Positions 59,931-64,000 of a stretch of DNA of 64,000 nt are shown here, piece after piece (within the stretch, counting starts at the first letter, position 1; each line of letters opens with the position of its first letter). The stretch comes from Warburgia ugandensis (Eukaryota > Streptophyta > Magnoliopsida > Canellales > Canellaceae): NCBI GenBank assembly GCA_035236585.1, contig CP141135.1:61844190-61908189 (forward strand), in the 5' to 3' direction. Under the pieces are notes generated by a model, which saw only the letters and a program-made list of their open reading frames with translations, searched no databases and was not told where the DNA came from. Position numbers and translations under genes: made by a program.

Positions 59931-60758
59931 TGATCTCTTTGAAGTCTGATTGCTCGTGGGTCAAATTCGAATCGGAAGTTTAATTCTTGCAGACATCTCT
60001 ATTCATTGTGTGTGAGTTCGGCTCTTCTCTTTCATTTTTCTTTGACTTCAAACTCAACGGGTTTAGCTTGGGTGTAATGCAATCTGCGGCCATTTAGTCG
60101 TCTGCACTAGTTTGTCTTGCTTTTGGCTCTGGTAACTCCTCCCGTTCTGCTCTGGGCTTATGTTTAATCGCAGCTGCAGCCCAAGTCATCCACTGCGTTG
60201 TGGGCACTTTGTTGGGCTTTCTTCTATGCTCTTTGTCATGGGCTGCTTTGTTTGGGTCTGCTTGGCCCGTTACTTGCTCGGAGTGCCATCTATGTCTTCC
60301 TCCATTTATCTTGTAAAGATACTTTCTAATAGTATACTATTGATTCATATTAATGTTATCCATCTTGTGAAATTTATTATGTCAAAAATGGGTATAAATA
60401 GTGTGTTACTATAGTGACAAGGATTATGATGGTACAGTAAGAGTGTGCCCCAGTTCCATCATGGGACCTACCTATAGTTGATCCAATCCATTTATTTAGT
60501 TTTTTTTGGCTTTGGATGTCTTTCTCTATTGAATTATGCTTTTTGCTTATTGATTATGGACCATTCATTAAATACTGTATCTCACCACCCGTGTGGTGTG
60601 TTCAACAGTACATATTTTTAGATTCCATGCTCATTCAATTCTCTAGAATAGTAGTCATCCAAAGTCAAATAAATAGATGGATGCATAGGTCTAATCAACC
60701 AAAAGTGAGCCCATCATGCAAATTGTCAATTTATGGATGATATCCCATTCTCTTTTAG
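59931..60758. other. Region without recognised gene
   Basis: T-rich DNA; no recognised domain on either strand. Confidence 0.4.
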
Positions 60759-60953
60759 AAGGGGAGCCTTGGCGCAACGGTAAAAGTTGTCGTCATGTGA
60801 CCTTGAGGTCACGGGTTCAAGGCGTGGAATCAGCCTCTTGCAAAAATGCAAGGTAAGGCTGCCTACTTTAGGCCATTGTGGCCCGCCCCTTCCCCGGACC
60901 CCGCATAGGCGGGAGCTTTGTGCACCGGGGCTGCCCTTTTTCTTTTTCTTTTT
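60759..60953 (+). mobile_element. Young Au SINE with 18-bp target duplication
   Basis: TATCCCATTCTCTTTTAG lies at 60741-60758 and 60954-60971. It has the best preserved promoter boxes in the window (GGCGCAACGG and GGGTTCAAGGC) and a T-rich tail. Confidence 0.95.
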
Positions 60954-60971
60954 TATCCCATTCTCTTTTAG

Positions 60972-61459
60972 TTATAAGTTGTTAACACCATACCGGTCAT
61001 GGTATAGTTTAGGGGCATTTTTGGGACATATTGGCAGTACATGCCATTTTTTTTGGTACAACATTTTTAAAATTTAAAATAATTTAAATTGAAAAAAATA
61101 GAAAATTTTAGAAAGAGTTTTAAAAATCTGGTAAAAAAAAATAAAAGAAAAGAAAAGAAATCAAAAGCAATCTTAAACATGCTAAAAATATTGTTCTAAA
61201 TCAGGACCTACAACTATTACCATAATAAAAATTAAACATGGATATCAAAAGCAATATCAAATCTATGCATTAAAAAAGTTTAAAATATCTAACAAGTTCT
61301 TAAAGGTTTGTGTTCTTATTAATACTCCAAATGATATAGGAACTATAGTATATTCTAAAATGCAAAGTTTAAACCCCTCTCCTAGTAGTACCCACTTCTC
61401 TCATCCCTCCTAACCAACATGAACATCATCATCACCATAGTCTTCAACCTCTAAAGCTT
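60972..61459. other. AT-rich region
   Basis: Long A runs, nothing recognised. Confidence 0.4.
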
Positions 61460-62090
61460 CCATATTTGCTAGATTATGATATCCTTTGGTTTCATATAAC
61501 CATGAGCTAGGTGTAATATTTTGTCATCATCTATGTCACCAAACTCAATATTATAGCAAACAGTTAAATTTGCTAATTCCTTTTCTAAGTTAACCTCCTC
61601 ATCAACTATCTCATCTTGATGGACATGGCTGGATTTGCCCTCAGCCATAGGTTCATCACCAATAAGCACTTGCAGTCTACGATGATCCATAATGATGATG
61701 AGGGGATCTTCCTCCAGCTAATCACCTAGAAATTCAAAGTTGTTTATAGAGATTGGGTCTACACTCTATGAAACCTTCCTCTTCTTGCTTCTACAAAATG
61801 GAAAAAAGGTCTAAAAAGTTGAAAAAAAATTGTTACACAAAACATCTTAACCATGCACAAATGCATAGAAATGAAGTTCATTATCTCATGCGAAACTTAA
61901 GGTTGTAGTAGAGATACACTAAATCATTAAGCATTTGATATTCTAGTCTATCTCTCATCTCAAAGAGTATATTTCAAATATAGCCTAGTTTTGCTTGCAA
62001 CCTATCTTACTCACACATTGGCTAAGAATCCTAATGGCAAATTGTTGCAATTTAGGAACTCCTATTCTAAAGGAAGGTCCACCATGGCTG
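61460..62090 (-). pseudogene. hAT transposase C-terminal remnant
   Basis: Minus-strand text near 62050-61870 reads LQFAIRILSQCVSKIGCKQN and, in shifted frames, RLEYQMLNDLV-like and YYNLKFRMR-like text. These are landmarks of the hAT dimerisation region. The acidic tail at 61690-61469 (MDHRRLQVLIGDEPMAEG onward) is still open for 73 codons. Terminal repeats were not found. Confidence 0.6.
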
Positions 62091-62704
62091 TATCAAACAA
62101 GTTCAAAATACTTTAAGTTAGTAATGTATAAGATGTACCTGAATGGGACCTACAGACTTTAAATGAGCAACCATTAGATAAGAAATTAGGCCCACCAAAA
62201 ATCTTAACTATGCCAATTGAACATAAAGAGAAAGAGTCCAGTGATGTACTAGTCATACATCAACCAACTCTATAGTACACACGAGAAGATACTCAGGGTT
62301 TAACCAAAACCATGTTCCCTCCTCTATTAATACAAAAACAACCTTTTTGGGAAGGGCATAATTAGTTTATACCCCAATTTGAGGACAATATAAGGAAAAG
62401 AAGAATCATTCATCTCCATACGATACAACAGAATTCAAATTCGCAGTAGTTCACATTGTTACAAAGATTCCACCACTTAAAATTTCAAGGTGGAGCAAAT
62501 TTATTAACTATATGGAAATTTTGAAGATGAGAGATCATCAGAGTGGTCCCACTCAATTTACATTCATGGTAGTCGATTGTGTCATAATGCTAGGATGGAT
62601 GAAAAACATTAACTATTGTGAGACTCTGAAGCGGCATGACAAATCTTGCCATTTCATTGTTAGGATTAGGAAAACTCAGTACTGGTTGGGTCTAGATTAG
62701 GTTA
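62091..62704. other. Region between hAT and gypsy remnants
   Basis: AT-rich; the frame at 62512-62700 has no known motif. It might be the decayed end of the gypsy element that follows. Confidence 0.35.
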
Positions 62705-64000
62705 CATAAGGATACGTCTGGCTGAAGACGTTAAACTTAGGGCTTATTGAGAGGCAACCTAGAGTTTTTCCTTTTTGTTGTTTTCTACATCACTCATATT
62801 CATTTTAGATCCTACTTTTTAAACATTGAGGACAATGTTTTTGTTAGGTTGGGGGTGTAGAATTCTAGCAAATTCTGATATTATTTTTTTTAAGGTTTTT
62901 AGGTGATTTCCTTGATTTTTTTATTATTTTTTTAAAGGAGAGAAATTGTTTTCAAAATTTTTAGGTTAATTCCTACACTATGATGAGAATTGGATTTTCT
63001 AAAGTATAATCTAAATAACTTTAGCTTATTAATAGAATTGAACATGATTAATTCATCATTTTACTCATTTTATAAAGTATTCTATGAAAGCAAAGTCTCA
63101 GATCACATCTGTACATGAAGTTGCATATAGATAGTCTAGATTGATAAGTGGCTATAACGTAGAAATCCGGAAAAATCTTAGTAGAGACTTACAACCTAAG
63201 TGAGTTTTAGAGCCATTCATTCTTTTTGAGAGGTTATAAATATTTTTAATTTTCTTCAGCACTTAAAGAAAATTGATCCCACAAATTCTTAAATTTGGCT
63301 AATTACCTGAATAATTAGAGTATTACTTTTAAAATTCTAAAAGTTTATTGAATCTTATAGATTATAATAAACTTAGAAAATGATTTAAGCCATCTTTGTT
63401 GTTAATCTAGAGACATAAAGCCTACCCAAGAAGTATTTTTACCACTAGTTAGCCACCTTGAGCCTCTTTTATAAGTCATTACTTTTGCCACCCAAATTAC
63501 CCTTTACCCATATTAACCTAGTATAAATTATCCATTACCCAATTTTTTTGAAGAATGAGTTAGAGATGAATGAAGCAATACCTTTTAGTTGCAATGAAAG
63601 TAGAAAATTGGATAGCAAGAAAAGTGGAAAAGAAAATATTCACTTTAGAACAAAGCAAAGAAAAGAAAGAATTGTCAAATTTAGAAGAACTCTACTTATT
63701 TTTGAAGAAACTTTGAATACCCTTATACTCTTTCTTTGGTACCCTGTCATAAGCCCACATTTCATCCCAATTAAAGACCTATTGATTTTAAGATGAATGT
63801 AGTCTCAATGAGAAAATGAATGGATAGGATTTAAAAAAGTGGTATTTCTAAATATTCAAAGGTAATGGCATCCATCCCAAAGGAATCAAAACAATAAAAT
63901 TCCTTAGTAACTCCCGTTTTTCATGAGTATATGTGAGATAAATTTGCTTTTACTGACTCAACTCACATAATTAAAAGAGAGATGTGATTTGAACTCTTTA
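62705..64000 (+). mobile_element. Tat/Athila-type gypsy 3' region, runs off the window
   Basis: CTGGCTGAAGACGTTAAACT, GAGAGGCAACCTAGAG, and GAGGACAATG followed by TAGGTTGGGGGTGT resemble the untranslated 3' internal region of Tat/Athila gypsy elements. The A-rich stretch at 63590-63670 and CATAAGCCCACATTTCATCC near 63750 fit the same region. No coding part and no LTR lies inside the window. Confidence 0.5.

Noticed and set aside
1-64000. CRISPR arrays, bacterial operons, organelle insertions or rRNA genes
   Set aside because: No regularly spaced repeats and nothing resembling plastid, mitochondrial or rRNA sequence was seen; the window is ordinary plant nuclear DNA.

Overview
This is nuclear DNA from a flowering plant. 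It has split genes with GT-AG introns, a chloroplast-type leader on one gene, Au-type SINEs, chromoviral and copia LTR retrotransposons and an RTE-type LINE. Introns of up to 18 kb stuffed with nested transposons point to a repeat-rich, probably woody, non-grass genome. I cannot name the species.

Two host loci lie tail to tail. The first, on the + strand (600-42034), is a 12-exon gene for a chloroplast folate-binding YgfZ/IBA57-type iron-sulfur assembly protein (Arabidopsis At1g60990 class). All exons join in frame to 417 codons over 41.4 kb. Intron 1 is 17.9 kb and holds a copia element on the minus strand, split by a complete chromovirus (6800-12408) and by an RTE LINE (about 13771-16570). 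Intron 6 is 7.3 kb and holds a complete 3.7 kb LTR element (27740-31411) plus a possible solo LTR. The second locus, on the minus strand (58413-45404), is a 15-exon cyclin-dependent kinase E (CDK8/HEN3-type) copy. It carries an in-frame stop, a 4-bp duplication, damaged splice sites and the loss of a key kinase residue, so it looks like a recent pseudogene. A degenerate second copy of its last exon lies just downstream.

The most remarkable object is the element at 27740-31411. It has two LTRs, a 5-bp target duplication (ACTTG), an initiator-Met tRNA primer site and a G14 polypurine tract. Inside are gag and protease of a chromovirus, then about 1.15 kb of intronless plasma-membrane H+-ATPase sequence (hinge to start of the C-terminal regulatory region), then the last codons of the chromodomain. 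The ATPase has replaced reverse transcriptase, RNase H and integrase, and the protease side is fused in frame. Maize Bs1 is the known precedent for a retroelement carrying this same host gene; this one sits in a chromovirus-type backbone and looks like an independent capture.

The rest is mostly repeats: nine Au SINE copies (six with clear 14-18 bp target duplications and a seventh with a short imperfect one), two 5'-truncated LINE tails, one 356-bp non-autonomous element with LINE-like ends, a 282-bp foldback, several local duplications, a decayed hAT transposase end and a Tat/Athila-type fragment running off the right edge. The LTR pairs differ by about 3.5% (chromovirus) and about 7% (ATPase element) by my hand count, so the chimeric element is the older insertion.
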